Shown: positions 1-9,646, numbered from the stretch's first letter. The stretch: 64,000 nt of DNA from Chryseobacterium sp. MYb7 (GCF_002979455.1 NZ_PCOU01000001.1:186001-250000); one strand, 5' to 3'. Numbers and translations are program-made. The notes: generated by a model from the sequence alone, not told the origin.

Positions 1-502
1 GACTAAAAAATACTGCGGCATGATATTTTTCATTTATTACAGGATGAGTTTCCTCAGTATTGTATATCGTAACTTTTTTGTATTTAATGTTTTGTAAAGG
101 AAGCTGCTTATCCAGAACATTGATGGCAAGATTACCGCAAAAATGAAGAAACTGCTCGTGCTGGCAATTCCCGATAATGAATCTGGAAAGGGTCTCAGCA
201 TTTTTCAATACTTTAAAAGTTCCGAAGCCATGCTTTCTCAGTTCTCTCTTCGTTTTTTCACCTACACAATAGATCTTGTTGTAATTTTTGGCGGTAAAAT
301 TTTCATTGGGCTTAAATCTGTTTTTGAAAAATAAAATAACTCCATTCGCACTGGTGAAGATCAAAGAATAATTTTTCAGATCAAAAGGGCTGATCATAAT
401 AGGTTTGGTCTTAATTACCTCCACACAGTCAGCCAAAATATCCTCTCCTAATTCTTTGGATATAATCATTTGGTCTATATTTTTGGTAAATAAGATTTTC
501 AT
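1..502 (-). CDS. hemD: Uroporphyrinogen-III synthase, partial (C-terminus outside window)
   Basis: An open leftward frame starts at the ATG at 502 (MKILFTKNIDQMII...) and runs off the left edge without a stop, giving about 167 residues. HemD cyclises hydroxymethylbilane to uroporphyrinogen III in cytoplasmic tetrapyrrole synthesis. The protein is poorly conserved in sequence. The call rests on the typical opening (ILFTKN, later FTSANGV and CVGEKT) and on its place as third gene after hemA and hemC. The gap to hemC is 57 bp, so co-transcription is likely. Confidence 0.85.
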   Translation of the reverse strand, partial: MKILFTKNIDQMIISKELGEDILADCVEVIKTKPIMISPFDLKNYSLIFTSANGVILFFKNRFKPNENFTAKNYNKIYCVGEKTKRELRKHGFGTFKVLKNAETLSRFIIGNCQHEQFLHFCGNLAINVLDKQLPLQNIKYKKVTIYNTEETHPVINEKYHAAVFFS

Positions 503-559
503 GTCTGTAAAATTAAGAAGATGAAAAAGAATGGCTAAAAGAATTTACAATCTGAAATA

Positions 560-1468
560 TCAGATCTGGCTTTTGATTTCTGCCATTAATTCTTTTCCAC
601 CGTTTTCAAGAACGACTTTGGCAAACTTTTCTCCAAAATTTTCGGTTGGAGTATAGTCAAAGTTTTCATCCACAGCAATACAGTTTTTCCCATCCAAAGA
701 GCAAAGTGCAGCCTTGAAACGGATCTGATCTCCGATGATTTCTGCGTAAGCCCCAATCGGTGCTGTACAGCCTCCTTCTAGAGTGCTCAGGAAGTTTCTT
801 TCAATTTCTACACAGATTTGTGTCTGCTTGTGGTTAATCTGGCTTACAATCTCATTGATCTCCGGCTTGCCGGTATGTCCAGCTACGGAAATTACGCCTT
901 GAGATGGAGCGCAAATCATTAATGGAAGCATTTCATAATCAATTTCCATTTTCATTCTTTTGATTCCTGCCAAAGATAAAATGGTAGCATCAAAATCTCC
1001 ATCTTCCAGTTTTTGAAGTCTGGTCTGAATATTTCCGCGAATATCCGAAAAATCAGTAGTCGGATAATTTCTCAGCCAGAAAGCTCTTCTTCTCAAACTG
1101 CTGGTAGCAAGTTTAAGCTCATGGAATTCTTTATTCCTTGCAGATTCTTTTCTGATCAGAATGTCCTGTGGATAATCTCTTTCCAGATAAGCGACCATCT
1201 CAATATTTTGAGGCAATTGAGTAGGAACATCTTTTAAAGAATGTACGGCAATATCAATCTCATCATTCAATAGAGCAATATCAAGGTCTCTTGTGAAAAC
1301 CCCGGTAATTCCTAAAGAATAGAGTGGTTGATTAAGGTTCTTATCGCCAGAAGAAACGATAGGAACAATTTCCGTTAAATAATTGTTGTTCTGAAGGTGC
1401 CTCGCAACCTCTCTAGCCTGCCAAAGTGCAAGTGCGGAATTTCTCGTTCCGATTCTAATGCTTTTCAT
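560..1468 (-). CDS. hemC: Hydroxymethylbilane synthase (porphobilinogen deaminase)
   Basis: HemC polymerises four porphobilinogens into hydroxymethylbilane in the cytoplasm. The start at 1468 (MKSIRIGTRNSALALWQ) matches the family N-terminus exactly. An upstream in-frame ATG at 1492 would add eight unlikely residues. Visible motifs are HSLKDVPT, the RRAFWLRN/DIRGNIQTRL segment, and EGGCTAP, whose Cys (about residue 234) carries the dipyrromethane cofactor. Length of 302 aa is normal. The start lies inside the 3' end of hemA (14 bp overlap), which suggests translational coupling in a hemA-hemC-hemD operon. Confidence 0.96.
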   Translation of the reverse strand: MKSIRIGTRNSALALWQAREVARHLQNNNYLTEIVPIVSSGDKNLNQPLYSLGITGVFTRDLDIALLNDEIDIAVHSLKDVPTQLPQNIEMVAYLERDYPQDILIRKESARNKEFHELKLATSSLRRRAFWLRNYPTTDFSDIRGNIQTRLQKLEDGDFDATILSLAGIKRMKMEIDYEMLPLMICAPSQGVISVAGHTGKPEINEIVSQINHKQTQICVEIERNFLSTLEGGCTAPIGAYAEIIGDQIRFKAALCSLDGKNCIAVDENFDYTPTENFGEKFAKVVLENGGKELMAEIKSQI

Positions 1469-2729
1469 TGAATTCGTTGTTTGGTTGTTCAACTAATATT
1501 TCGTGCATTAATTTACTAATTTCTTCGGCTTTTAAAGGGTTGTCAATGATATATTTTGCAAAACGGTTGGTGATTTTCTGGATCATTTTGTCAGAAAGTT
1601 CCATGTCCGTGATGTTTATGTATTTATTCTTTCTATAAAAATTATGCATTTCATTGCGTTCCATATTCTTTAAAACCGCTTTGAAATGATGAATATTGGG
1701 TGCCAGTTTTCTCTTTTTCTCCCATTCAATAAATTCTTTCATCAGTTCCTTGATGATTTTTTCAGCTTTTGGAATTTCTCTTTCACGCTGTTGAATTGTT
1801 TCCTGGATCTGTTTTGAAAGCTCATCCACATCAATCAATGTTACATTTTCATTTTCGGTAACATTTTTTTCAACGTTGTGCGGAATTGAAAGGTCAATAA
1901 TCAGAGTTTCTTTTCCGTTCGGGAAATGGGACTGGTTGACAATAGGATGTTTGGCTCCTGTTGCTACAATAAGAATATCAGTGTTTTTTAATTCCTTGTC
2001 AAAATCAGAATAATCAACATGGGGAATATTATATTTCTGGGAAATCTTTTCAGCTTTCTCCTGAGTCCTGTTAGCAATTTTGATTTTTGGCTGATAGACA
2101 TGTTTTACCAGATTTTCAACGGTATTTTGTCCAATTTCACCTACCCCTAAAAGTAAGATGTTTTTCTCAGCGATTCTTTTCTGGCTGTTTAAAATATAAT
2201 GAACCGCTGCATAGGAAACAGAAGCTGCTCCATTGGAAATACCGGTTTCATTTTTTATTCTTTTCGAAATCTGAATAGCAGCATTAATGGCTCTTTCCAG
2301 ATAAGGGTTAGAATTTTGTCGTTCCTTTTTGAAACGGCTGTATGCTTTTTTGATCTGACCGATAATTTCAAAATCTCCGATAATCTGACTTTCAAGGCCA
2401 GCTGCTACTCTGAAAAGATGAATAAGAGCCTCCTCTTTAGTTAAGATATTGGCAAACTGAAGGAAATCCGTAAGGTGTACTCCAATGGTTTTGCAATATT
2501 CTTCAGCCACTAAAAGATAATTGGGAGAAGTGGTATAAATTTCGGTTCTGTTACAGGTAGAAACTACAAATGCATCGCCCAGGTCTTCATTGTGGACTCT
2601 GGAGACGAAGTTTTTGATGTTTTCATCAAAGAATGCAAACTTTCCTCTCGTTTCTACATCGGCTTTCTCGTAGCTTATGGAAAGCACGGCAAAATTCGAC
2701 GTTTGATGGATGTTGGAATACTGTAACAT
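1455..2729 (-). CDS. hemA: Glutamyl-tRNA reductase
   Basis: HemA reduces glutamyl-tRNA(Glu) with NADPH to glutamate-1-semialdehyde, the first committed step of C5-pathway haem synthesis. The N-terminal catalytic domain shows STCNRTEIY, with the nucleophilic Cys near residue 59. A Rossmann motif GVGEIGQ and a C-terminal helical dimerisation domain follow. Length of about 424 aa is normal. I prefer the ATG at 2729 to the in-frame TTG at 2741, which would add four residues. It is first gene of the hemACD operon and divergent from mreB across about 390 bp. Confidence 0.95.
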   Translation of the reverse strand: MLQYSNIHQTSNFAVLSISYEKADVETRGKFAFFDENIKNFVSRVHNEDLGDAFVVSTCNRTEIYTTSPNYLLVAEEYCKTIGVHLTDFLQFANILTKEEALIHLFRVAAGLESQIIGDFEIIGQIKKAYSRFKKERQNSNPYLERAINAAIQISKRIKNETGISNGAASVSYAAVHYILNSQKRIAEKNILLLGVGEIGQNTVENLVKHVYQPKIKIANRTQEKAEKISQKYNIPHVDYSDFDKELKNTDILIVATGAKHPIVNQSHFPNGKETLIIDLSIPHNVEKNVTENENVTLIDVDELSKQIQETIQQREREIPKAEKIIKELMKEFIEWEKKRKLAPNIHHFKAVLKNMERNEMHNFYRKNKYINITDMELSDKMIQKITNRFAKYIIDNPLKAEEISKLMHEILVEQPNNEFNEKH

Positions 2730-3115
2730 AAGCAGTCGCAAATTTACGCTTTTTTTAATTAATTACTCTCAGATAGTGTATATGATAATTATCGTAAAAA
2801 ACTATAGGAAGGAGGATCGGGTTTATGGCATAAAGGCAAAATTATGAAATCACAAAAATTGCAAAATTGCTTATGTAGGTAAATGTACTTGTGTTTTTTA
2901 GTTTTATTTCCGTCATTTTTGCTAGGTTTTTTAGTCTTTTCCGCCTTTTTAACACTCCATTAATTTTAGTTGAAATCAAACTCTGTAAATGTCTAGACTA
3001 AAAGTTAATAAAGAATTATAAATTTTAATAAAATTTTAACCAAATTAAGTTGGTGGGAAATTTCTTTAGTAGTCTTAAATTTATATCTTTGTAATCTTAA
3101 AATCAGAAGAAAAAT
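2730..3115. other. Intergenic region between divergent hemA and mreB
   Basis: AT-rich stretch of about 390 bp holding the divergent promoters of the hem operon and the mre operon. I see no ORF, RNA gene or strong hairpin in it. The only clear signal is the TAnnTTTG box just before mreB, listed separately. Confidence 0.5.
3084..3091 (+). promoter_or_regulatory. -7 promoter box TATCTTTG of the mreB operon
   Basis: Perfect match to the Bacteroidetes -7 consensus TAnnTTTG, 24 bp before the mreB ATG, predicting a short leader. No convincing TTG -33 element lies at 17-23 bp spacing; the nearest TTG (3050) is 31 bp away. Confidence 0.55.
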
Positions 3116-4141
3116 ATGAGTTTATTTGATATGTTTACGCAAGAAATTGCGATAGACCTGGGAACGGCTAATACCCTTATTATCCATAATAATAAAATTG
3201 TTATAGATCAACCGTCAATTGTTGCAATTGAACGTTCTACGGGTAAACCCATTGCTGTAGGTGAACAGGCTAAGCATATGCAAGGTAAAACTCACGAGGA
3301 TATCAAGACTATCCGTCCTTTGAAAGACGGGGTTATTGCTGATTTCCACGCTTCTGAACATATGATCAAGGAATTCATCAAGAAAATTCCTGGAATCAAA
3401 GGTAAATTTATTCAACCGGCATTACGAATCGTAATCTGTATCCCTTCTGGTATTACTGAAGTTGAAAAAAGAGCGGTGAGAGACTCTGCTCAAAAAGTAA
3501 ATGCAAAAGAAGTAAGATTGATCTACGAACCAATGGCAGCTGCAATTGGGGTAGGGATAGACGTACAGAAGCCTGAAGGAAATATGATCATCGACATAGG
3601 TGGTGGTACTACGGAGATTGCTGTAGTAGCTTTAGGAGGTATCGTATGTGATAAATCTGTGAAGATTGCCGGAGACGTATTTACCAATGATATTGCTTAT
3701 TACTTAAGAACTCACCATAACCTTTATATCGGAGAAAGAACAGCTGAAAGAATCAAAATTGAAGTAGGTTCTGCAGTAGAAGATCTTGATGTAGATATCG
3801 AGGATATCCCGGTACAAGGTAGAGACCTTATTACAGGGAAGCCAAAAGAAATTATGGTTGGATACAAAGAGATTGCACGTGCATTAGACAAATCGATCAT
3901 CAGAATCGAGGATGCCGTAATGGAGACATTATCTCTTACACCACCGGAATTGGCAGCTGATATCTACAAAACGGGTATTTATCTTGCCGGAGGAGGAGCG
4001 TTATTAAGAGGTCTTGCGGACAGAATTCACAAAAAGACAGGTCTTCCTGTATTTGTGGCTGAAGATCCGTTGAGAGCTGTCGTTCGTGGAACAGGTATTG
4101 CTCTTAAGAATATGGATAAGTTCAATTTCTTAATTAAATAA
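3116..4141 (+). CDS. mreB: Rod shape-determining actin homologue MreB
   Basis: MreB forms membrane-bound filaments that position the lateral-wall peptidoglycan machinery. The actin-fold phosphate loops are visible as IDLGTANTLI near the N-terminus and DIGGGTTEIA in the middle, with the C-terminal adenosine motif GGGALLRGL. Length of 341 aa is typical. The N-terminus MSLFDMFTQEIAIDLGT is standard for the family. It is first gene of a five-gene elongasome operon and 28 bp upstream of mreC. Confidence 0.97.
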   Translation: MSLFDMFTQEIAIDLGTANTLIIHNNKIVIDQPSIVAIERSTGKPIAVGEQAKHMQGKTHEDIKTIRPLKDGVIADFHASEHMIKEFIKKIPGIKGKFIQPALRIVICIPSGITEVEKRAVRDSAQKVNAKEVRLIYEPMAAAIGVGIDVQKPEGNMIIDIGGGTTEIAVVALGGIVCDKSVKIAGDVFTNDIAYYLRTHHNLYIGERTAERIKIEVGSAVEDLDVDIEDIPVQGRDLITGKPKEIMVGYKEIARALDKSIIRIEDAVMETLSLTPPELAADIYKTGIYLAGGGALLRGLADRIHKKTGLPVFVAEDPLRAVVRGTGIALKNMDKFNFLIK

Positions 4142-4169
4142 TTTTAACTTTTTACGACTTTATATCTGA

Positions 4170-5024
4170 ATGGGATTTTTGCTGAGATTATTTTCGAAGA
4201 ATACTCTTTTCGTCTTCTTTATATTCCTGCAAATTATTGCTCTGGTTTTGATATTCTCCAGAAATGCCATGCAGAAATCCTGGATAGCGGGCCAGACGGC
4301 TGCTTTCAATTCCTGGGTTTCCGGATATATTGATGAAGGAGTTTCTTATCTGAAACTAAAACAGATTAACGAAGATCTTGTGGTTCAGAATAAAGCCCTT
4401 ATGACTGAACTCTATGGAAAAGACGGAGCGAAAACTCCTGTTTTCAAAAGAGTTCATGATACCATTGGTGGTGGGCAGATCTATACTTTTGTTGATGGAG
4501 AAATTGTTTTCAATAGTATCAACAGAAGAAATAACTATTTTACAATCAACCGTGGCCGAAGAGATGGGGTTTTTCCTCAAATGGGAGTAATGGCGCCAAG
4601 AGGTATAGCGGGAATTGTAATCAATTCTACAGACAGTTATGCATTGGTTCAGTCGGTTTTAAGTGTAAACAAGATCAGAATTAATGCAGCACTCAAAAAC
4701 TCAGGATATTTCGGTACTTTAACATGGAATGGAGATAACTCCAGAGTGATGCACCTTGCGGACATTCCAAAATATGTTGCCCTGAAAGTAGGGGATTCGG
4801 TTGTTACCGACGGTAAATCCGCCATCTTTCCTAAAGGGGTTACCATTGGTACTATTGCCGGATATTCTGTAGATAATAAAACCGGCTTCTGGGATATCTC
4901 CGTAGAGCTGAGTGAAAAAATGGGAGCGTTGAATAAAGTGTATGTAGTGAAGAATCTTAAGAAAGCAGAAGTGCAGAAGATTCAGGACACTATGCAGGCT
5001 GTAATAAAAAAAGAAAATGATTAG
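4170..5024 (+). CDS. mreC: Rod shape-determining protein MreC
   Basis: MreC is a bitopic membrane protein that links MreB, MreD and PBP2-RodA on the periplasmic side. A single N-terminal transmembrane helix (about residues 10-30) is followed by a coiled coil and the beta-rich MreC core (NRRNNYFTINRGRRDGV, MGVMAPRGIAGIV, VVTDGKSAIFPKGVTIG). Length of 284 aa is normal. It overlaps mreD by 8 bp, indicating coupled translation. Confidence 0.93.
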   Translation: MGFLLRLFSKNTLFVFFIFLQIIALVLIFSRNAMQKSWIAGQTAAFNSWVSGYIDEGVSYLKLKQINEDLVVQNKALMTELYGKDGAKTPVFKRVHDTIGGGQIYTFVDGEIVFNSINRRNNYFTINRGRRDGVFPQMGVMAPRGIAGIVINSTDSYALVQSVLSVNKIRINAALKNSGYFGTLTWNGDNSRVMHLADIPKYVALKVGDSVVTDGKSAIFPKGVTIGTIAGYSVDNKTGFWDISVELSEKMGALNKVYVVKNLKKAEVQKIQDTMQAVIKKEND

Positions 5025-5523
5025 CAGGACTTTATTTACCGATATATTGATCATGATTTTTCTTGTTGCATTACAGATATTTGTATTGAACAGGATTACG
5101 CTTTTCGGGAAATATACTCCGGTATTATATCCTGTATTTGTCATGTTCTATCCATTTTTCAGAAATAAATTTCAGTTCCTGGCATTGAGCTTTTTAATAG
5201 GACTTTCTATTGATGGTTTCCTCTATTCTTGGGGGATCAATGCATTTGCGACAACGTTAATTGCTTATTTCAGAACGTTGATCTTCAGGACTTCCACAGA
5301 TACATCTACAGACTTTTTCTCTTTTCAGTCCCTTCAATGGGCGCAGTTTTTGCTGTTTTTATTTTCAAGTATTTTCCTGCATCAGCTTTTAGTACAGTAT
5401 ATTGAATTCTTTAAGTTTAGCAGGTTTTTTGAAATATTATTTAATGTGTTGGTAACAAGTGTAATTTCATTTATCTTTATAGTCATCTACGCATTAATAT
5501 TTAAAATCAAACAAAAAGTTTGA
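5017..5523 (+). CDS. mreD: Rod shape-determining membrane protein MreD
   Basis: A 168-aa very hydrophobic protein with about five transmembrane segments, lying between mreC and pbp2, where MreD is expected. The family is weakly conserved, so the assignment is largely positional, but length, topology and the start MISRTLFTDILIMIFLVALQ fit. Its TGA stop overlaps the TTG start of the next gene. Confidence 0.88.
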   Translation: MISRTLFTDILIMIFLVALQIFVLNRITLFGKYTPVLYPVFVMFYPFFRNKFQFLALSFLIGLSIDGFLYSWGINAFATTLIAYFRTLIFRTSTDTSTDFFSFQSLQWAQFLLFLFSSIFLHQLLVQYIEFFKFSRFFEILFNVLVTSVISFIFIVIYALIFKIKQKV

Positions 5524-7565
5524 ACACACGTTATTTAAAAATTTTTTCCATCCTTGTTGCTATCGCCCTCATTTTTGTGGTGAGGCTTGCTTATTTGCAA
5601 TTATTTACAGACCGTTATGCATTAAATGCAGCCAATACCTCCATCAAAACAGAATACATTATTCCGCAGCGTGGAGTTATTTTTGACAGGAACGGTAAAA
5701 TCATGGTAGGAAACCAGCCTGCATATGAAGTCTCTTTTACACAGGCTTTAATGAGACCTGATTTTGATACACTCGGATTTTGTACCCTGATGAAGATCTC
5801 CAAGGCAGATTTTATCAAAAGAATTGAGGTTATTAAAAAAGAGAAGTATTATTCTAAACTTACTCCCATGACTTTTCTGAAGGATCTGAGCAGAGAAGAC
5901 ATTGCAAGAGTTCAGGAAATTATTTTTAAATACCCAGCTTTTAATATTGTACAAAGACCTCAGCGTCAATATGAAGTTTCCACTTCAGGTAACCTTCTTG
6001 GGTATACCAGCGAAGTAAATGAGCGTGAAATAAAAAAAGACTCAGCCTACTATTTACCGGGAGATTTCATTGGGAAAACAGGTGTTGAAAAGTCTTATGA
6101 AAAAGAGCTTCGTGGAGTGAAAGGAGTGAAATATATCCAAAAAGATATCAGACTCCGAAATATTGGTTCTTATAAAAACGGATCTTTGGACAAAGATGTG
6201 ATTACGGGTAAAGATATCACATTAACTATAGATTATGATCTTCAGAGAACAGCTGAAGAAATGATGGTCAACAAACACGGTGCAATTGTAGCTTTAGACC
6301 CAAATAATGGGGAAGTATTAGTTGCAGCAACCGGACCGGATATTGATCCGAACCTTTTCACCGGACCTTATAAGTCGAAAAACTTATATGCTCTTTCAAA
6401 AGATACTCTTTACGAAAATAAACCTACTTTTGACCGTTCTTTACAGGCGGGATACCCTCCGGGATCAACTTTTAAATTGTTAACAGCCCTGGCAGCAATG
6501 CAAATGGGAGTAATGGATGAAAAGACGATTTTCCCTTGTGGAGGAGGATTTTTCTATAAAGGGAAAAGAATTAAAGGCCATGGCGGAGCAGATCCGCTTA
6601 TTCCTTCCATTCAGGTTTCCAGTAACTGTTTTTTCACCTATGCATTTATAGCTATTATCAAAAAATATCCAGGAAATCCTTCAAAAGGTGTTGATGAATG
6701 GAAAAAAATCATGAGCAGTTTCGGAGTAGGAGAATTTTTGAATAATGATTTTGCTGTGGGAGCCAAAGGAAGAATTCCTTCAGGAGATTTTTACGAAAAA
6801 AGATTTAAAGCCATCATGAAAGCAAGCGGTTCTCAAAGAACTGATTTTAAAAACTGGGATGAAATGTCAACCGGTGCTATTTATAATGGGATGGGACAGG
6901 GAGATGTTTTGGTAACGCCCATTCAGCTTGCCAATTATGTGGCCGCTATTGCTAACAGAGGATGGTATTATACCCCTCATATCGTAAAAGCAATTGATGG
7001 AAAACCAAATCCTGATCAAAGATTTAAAGTTAAACATCAAACTTTAGTTGATCCAAAACATTTTGAACCAGTTCTAAAAGGAATGGAAGCCGTAGTTTTG
7101 AGAGGAACAGCAAGAGGATTGAAATCCAATGATTTTACGCAGCTAGCTAAAACAGGAACAGCACAGGTTCCACAAGGGAAGGATAATTCTATCTTTGTAT
7201 TGATTGCTCCGGCTGATAAACCCAAAATTGTTGTCGTTGCAGTAATGGAGCATGCCGGATTCGGAGCGACATGGGCAGGGCCTGCGTGTACAGTGATTGC
7301 TGAAAAATATATTACAGGTGACTTGAAAAGAGAAAATCTTTATAAAAAAATGATCACCTCGAGTTTCATGCCGGAATATAAAAGGCAATGGGTGGCAGAT
7401 TTAAAACGCAAAGGATTGTATATTGATCCTAAACCCGATTCAATTAAACAAAAAAGAATAAAAGATAGTCTGGAGCTGGTGAAACAGCAAAAAGCTAAGC
7501 TGCAAAAGAAAATAGAAGAAGACGCAAAAAAGAATAATACTGCTAAAAAACCTGTGAAGCAATGA
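5520..7565 (+). CDS. mrdA: Peptidoglycan D,D-transpeptidase PBP2 (elongasome class B PBP), TTG start
   Basis: This is the class B PBP that crosslinks lateral-wall peptidoglycan with RodA. One N-terminal membrane anchor (about residues 6-26) is followed by the PBP dimerisation domain (QRGVIFDRNG) and the transpeptidase domain. That domain has STFK (nucleophile Ser about residue 316), an SxN motif in VSSNC, and KTGTAQ. The 681-aa length is normal. A lysine-rich C-terminal tail follows. The start appears to be TTG at 5520, overlapping the mreD stop; the next in-frame ATG would remove the membrane anchor. The stop overlaps the rodA ATG (ATGA). Confidence 0.94.
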   Translation: MNTRYLKIFSILVAIALIFVVRLAYLQLFTDRYALNAANTSIKTEYIIPQRGVIFDRNGKIMVGNQPAYEVSFTQALMRPDFDTLGFCTLMKISKADFIKRIEVIKKEKYYSKLTPMTFLKDLSREDIARVQEIIFKYPAFNIVQRPQRQYEVSTSGNLLGYTSEVNEREIKKDSAYYLPGDFIGKTGVEKSYEKELRGVKGVKYIQKDIRLRNIGSYKNGSLDKDVITGKDITLTIDYDLQRTAEEMMVNKHGAIVALDPNNGEVLVAATGPDIDPNLFTGPYKSKNLYALSKDTLYENKPTFDRSLQAGYPPGSTFKLLTALAAMQMGVMDEKTIFPCGGGFFYKGKRIKGHGGADPLIPSIQVSSNCFFTYAFIAIIKKYPGNPSKGVDEWKKIMSSFGVGEFLNNDFAVGAKGRIPSGDFYEKRFKAIMKASGSQRTDFKNWDEMSTGAIYNGMGQGDVLVTPIQLANYVAAIANRGWYYTPHIVKAIDGKPNPDQRFKVKHQTLVDPKHFEPVLKGMEAVVLRGTARGLKSNDFTQLAKTGTAQVPQGKDNSIFVLIAPADKPKIVVVAVMEHAGFGATWAGPACTVIAEKYITGDLKRENLYKKMITSSFMPEYKRQWVADLKRKGLYIDPKPDSIKQKRIKDSLELVKQQKAKLQKKIEEDAKKNNTAKKPVKQ

Positions 7566-8791
7566 AATGGACGGAAGGAATAGATAAACTGGGCCTTGGG
7601 CTGTATTTCCTGCTTTGCATTTTTGCGATTGCAAATATCTACAGTGTTGACCAGAAACTGGGTGAAAAACAATTAGTATTTTTCTGTATCTCGTTATTCG
7701 TGGGACTCATCATCTTCTTTAGCAGAAGTAAGTTCTTTGAGAATATGGCGGGTATTATTTATATTGGCGGCGTTTTACTGCTGATAGGTCTTTTCCCGTT
7801 TGGTAAAGAAATCCTTGGACAGAAGAACTGGTATAAATTTGGAAGCTTTACCATGCAGCCTGTAGAGTTTGCAAAGATCGGTACAGCTCTCATGCTGGCT
7901 AATTATGTTTCCGGACCCGATTTTAATCTTAAAAACAAAAAATCTTTATGGACTACTTTAGCCATTATTGGTATTCCGGCAGCAGTGGTTCTTGCTATTC
8001 CGGATGTAGGTTCCATGCTTGTATTTATTGCATTCTTCATTGCATTATATAGAGAAGGGCTGAGTGGTCTTTTATTTACTGTTGGTTTTATTTTTGCCGG
8101 AGTCTTTCTTATTTCGCTGGCAATTCCTCCTGTTTATGTAGCAGTAGCCGTTTTAGTAATTGCCGGTGTTCTGATTGCCATGAACTATCACAGAATGTCC
8201 TGGGATGTAATTTCTATTTCAGGAATTTCAGGATCTATTCTTTTGCTGTGCGGACTGGCTTTCGGGTCTCCCTATATTCTAGAAAAACTTCCTAAACACC
8301 AAAGAGAAAGAATTGAGGTTCTTTATAAAGGAGAAAAAGCATTCAGAGATACTTCGGGTTACAACTTGTTATATTCCAAAACAGCCATCGGTTCCGGTGG
8401 AATCTGGGGGAAGGGTTACCGTGAGGGATCAGTTACCCAAGGGAAATTCGTTCCCGAGCAGGAAACCGATTATATTTTTTGTACGGTAGGAGAAGAATGG
8501 GGCTTTGTAGGAAGTGCAGTTTTGATCCTGTGTTACATGATTTATATCGGAAGGATATATTATCTGGCAGAACAACAGAAGTCTACTTTTAACCGCGTAT
8601 TCGGGTATTGCTTTGCGTCGATTCTGCTTATGCACTTTTCGATCAATTTAGGGATGGTTATGGGGCTCTTCCCGACCGTTGGAATTCCGCTTCCCTATTT
8701 CAGTTATGGAGGAAGTTCTTTATTGGCCTTCTCGATGATGACTTTTATCTTTTTTAAACTTAATTATTCGGATAAGAATAGTTTGGTGTAA
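7562..8791 (+). CDS. rodA: Peptidoglycan glycosyltransferase RodA (SEDS family)
   Basis: RodA polymerises lipid II glycan strands for rod elongation together with PBP2. The protein has about ten transmembrane helices and SEDS signatures: WYKFGSFTMQPVEFAKI, VGSMLVF, GKGYREGSVTQGKFVPEQETDYIF and the C-terminal PTVGIPLPYFSYGGSSLLA. Length of 409 aa is usual. It begins inside the pbp2 stop codon (4-bp overlap) and closes the mreB-mreC-mreD-pbp2-rodA operon. Confidence 0.96.
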   Translation: MKWTEGIDKLGLGLYFLLCIFAIANIYSVDQKLGEKQLVFFCISLFVGLIIFFSRSKFFENMAGIIYIGGVLLLIGLFPFGKEILGQKNWYKFGSFTMQPVEFAKIGTALMLANYVSGPDFNLKNKKSLWTTLAIIGIPAAVVLAIPDVGSMLVFIAFFIALYREGLSGLLFTVGFIFAGVFLISLAIPPVYVAVAVLVIAGVLIAMNYHRMSWDVISISGISGSILLLCGLAFGSPYILEKLPKHQRERIEVLYKGEKAFRDTSGYNLLYSKTAIGSGGIWGKGYREGSVTQGKFVPEQETDYIFCTVGEEWGFVGSAVLILCYMIYIGRIYYLAEQQKSTFNRVFGYCFASILLMHFSINLGMVMGLFPTVGIPLPYFSYGGSSLLAFSMMTFIFFKLNYSDKNSLV

Positions 8792-8879
8792 AAGAGGGAG
8801 GCTGGAAGCTGGATGATGGAAGTTGATCATTGTTCTGCTTACCATTCGTATTCAAAATCAACTTCATCAATACATTTTT

Positions 8880-9461
8880 ATGAAACAATCCTATTTCTCA
8901 GACGAAAATTTCGAGAACAAAGATTTCACGCAGCATCCTTCAGAAAAAAGCGAATACGAAAACTGCATTTTCAGAAACTGTAATTTCGAGTATGGAGACC
9001 TATCCGGTTTTATCTTTACAGATTGTGAGTTCATTGAATGCAACCTCAGCATGGCAAAGCTTGTAAAGACGGCGTTTCATGATGTAATTTTCAAAGACTG
9101 CAAAATGTTTGGGCTTCAGTTTAATGACTGTAATCCGTTCGGATTATCTTTCAAATTTGATGGAAGTGCTTTAAATAACTCAGTATTTTATCAAACCTCC
9201 ATTAAGAAAACGGTTTTCAAAGATTCTAAATTAATTGAAGTTGATTTTGCTGAATGCGATTTGTCTAATGCAGTCTTTAGCAGCTGTGATCTGTCGGGTG
9301 CTGTTTTCGACAATACCAACCTCGAAAAGGCAGATTTCAGGACTTCGGTTAACTACTCAATAGATCCGACTTTAAATAAGCTTAAAAAGGCCAAATTTTC
9401 ACTTTCCGAAATCTACGGACTTTTGTATAAGCTGGATATTGAAATTGACAAGAACGGCTGA
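8880..9461 (+). CDS. Pentapeptide-repeat protein
   Basis: About 193 aa built of A(D/N)LxX-type repeats (YGDLSGFIFTDCEF, CDLSNAVFSSCDLSGAVFDNTNLEKADF), predicted to form a right-handed quadrilateral beta helix. Qnr and MfpA relatives mimic DNA and protect gyrase, but many family members have other roles, so function is open. I choose the ATG at 8880 (MKQSYFSDENFEN) because the earlier in-frame start at 8823 adds a non-conserved-looking leader. It follows rodA by about 90 bp and ends before a hairpin terminator. Confidence 0.85.
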   Translation: MKQSYFSDENFENKDFTQHPSEKSEYENCIFRNCNFEYGDLSGFIFTDCEFIECNLSMAKLVKTAFHDVIFKDCKMFGLQFNDCNPFGLSFKFDGSALNNSVFYQTSIKKTVFKDSKLIEVDFAECDLSNAVFSSCDLSGAVFDNTNLEKADFRTSVNYSIDPTLNKLKKAKFSLSEIYGLLYKLDIEIDKNG

Positions 9462-9502
9462 TCTCTCAACGGTGTAAAGATTATTTATAAAAATATAGAT
9501 AT

Positions 9503-9575
9503 TAAATCAATAGGAGCGGGTTTTAACCCGCTTTTTCTTTAAATATATATTCCAATTGGCTTCAGTCGAAACTTA
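9503..9575 (+). repeat. Dispersed intergenic two-hairpin repeat, copy 1, with terminator
   Basis: Downstream of the pentapeptide gene, a hairpin AGCGGGTT/AACCCGCT (9515-9532) is followed by a T-rich tract and should act as a rho-independent terminator. It is part of a longer unit: TCAATAGGA, GC stem, T-run, then ATTCCAATTGGCTTCAG. The same order of blocks occurs at 59047-59128. Confidence 0.6.
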
Positions 9576-9591
9576 ATCAAATAGCACATAT

Positions 9592-9619
9592 AAAAAAGCC
9601 ATCAGAATTCTGATGGCTT
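9592..9619 (-). terminator. Perfect 24-bp palindromic terminator
   Basis: AAGCCATCAG/CTGATGGCTT around a central AATT (9596-9619), followed on the minus strand by a T-run. It terminates the leftward NlpC/P60 gene and may also stop rightward readthrough. Confidence 0.75.
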
Positions 9620-9646
9620 CATTATTTAAATCAATTATTTATAAAA

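Noticed and set aside
4719..5144. 141-aa leftward reading frame over mreC/mreD
   Set aside because: Lies opposite two solid genes of the mre operon, with no family motif.
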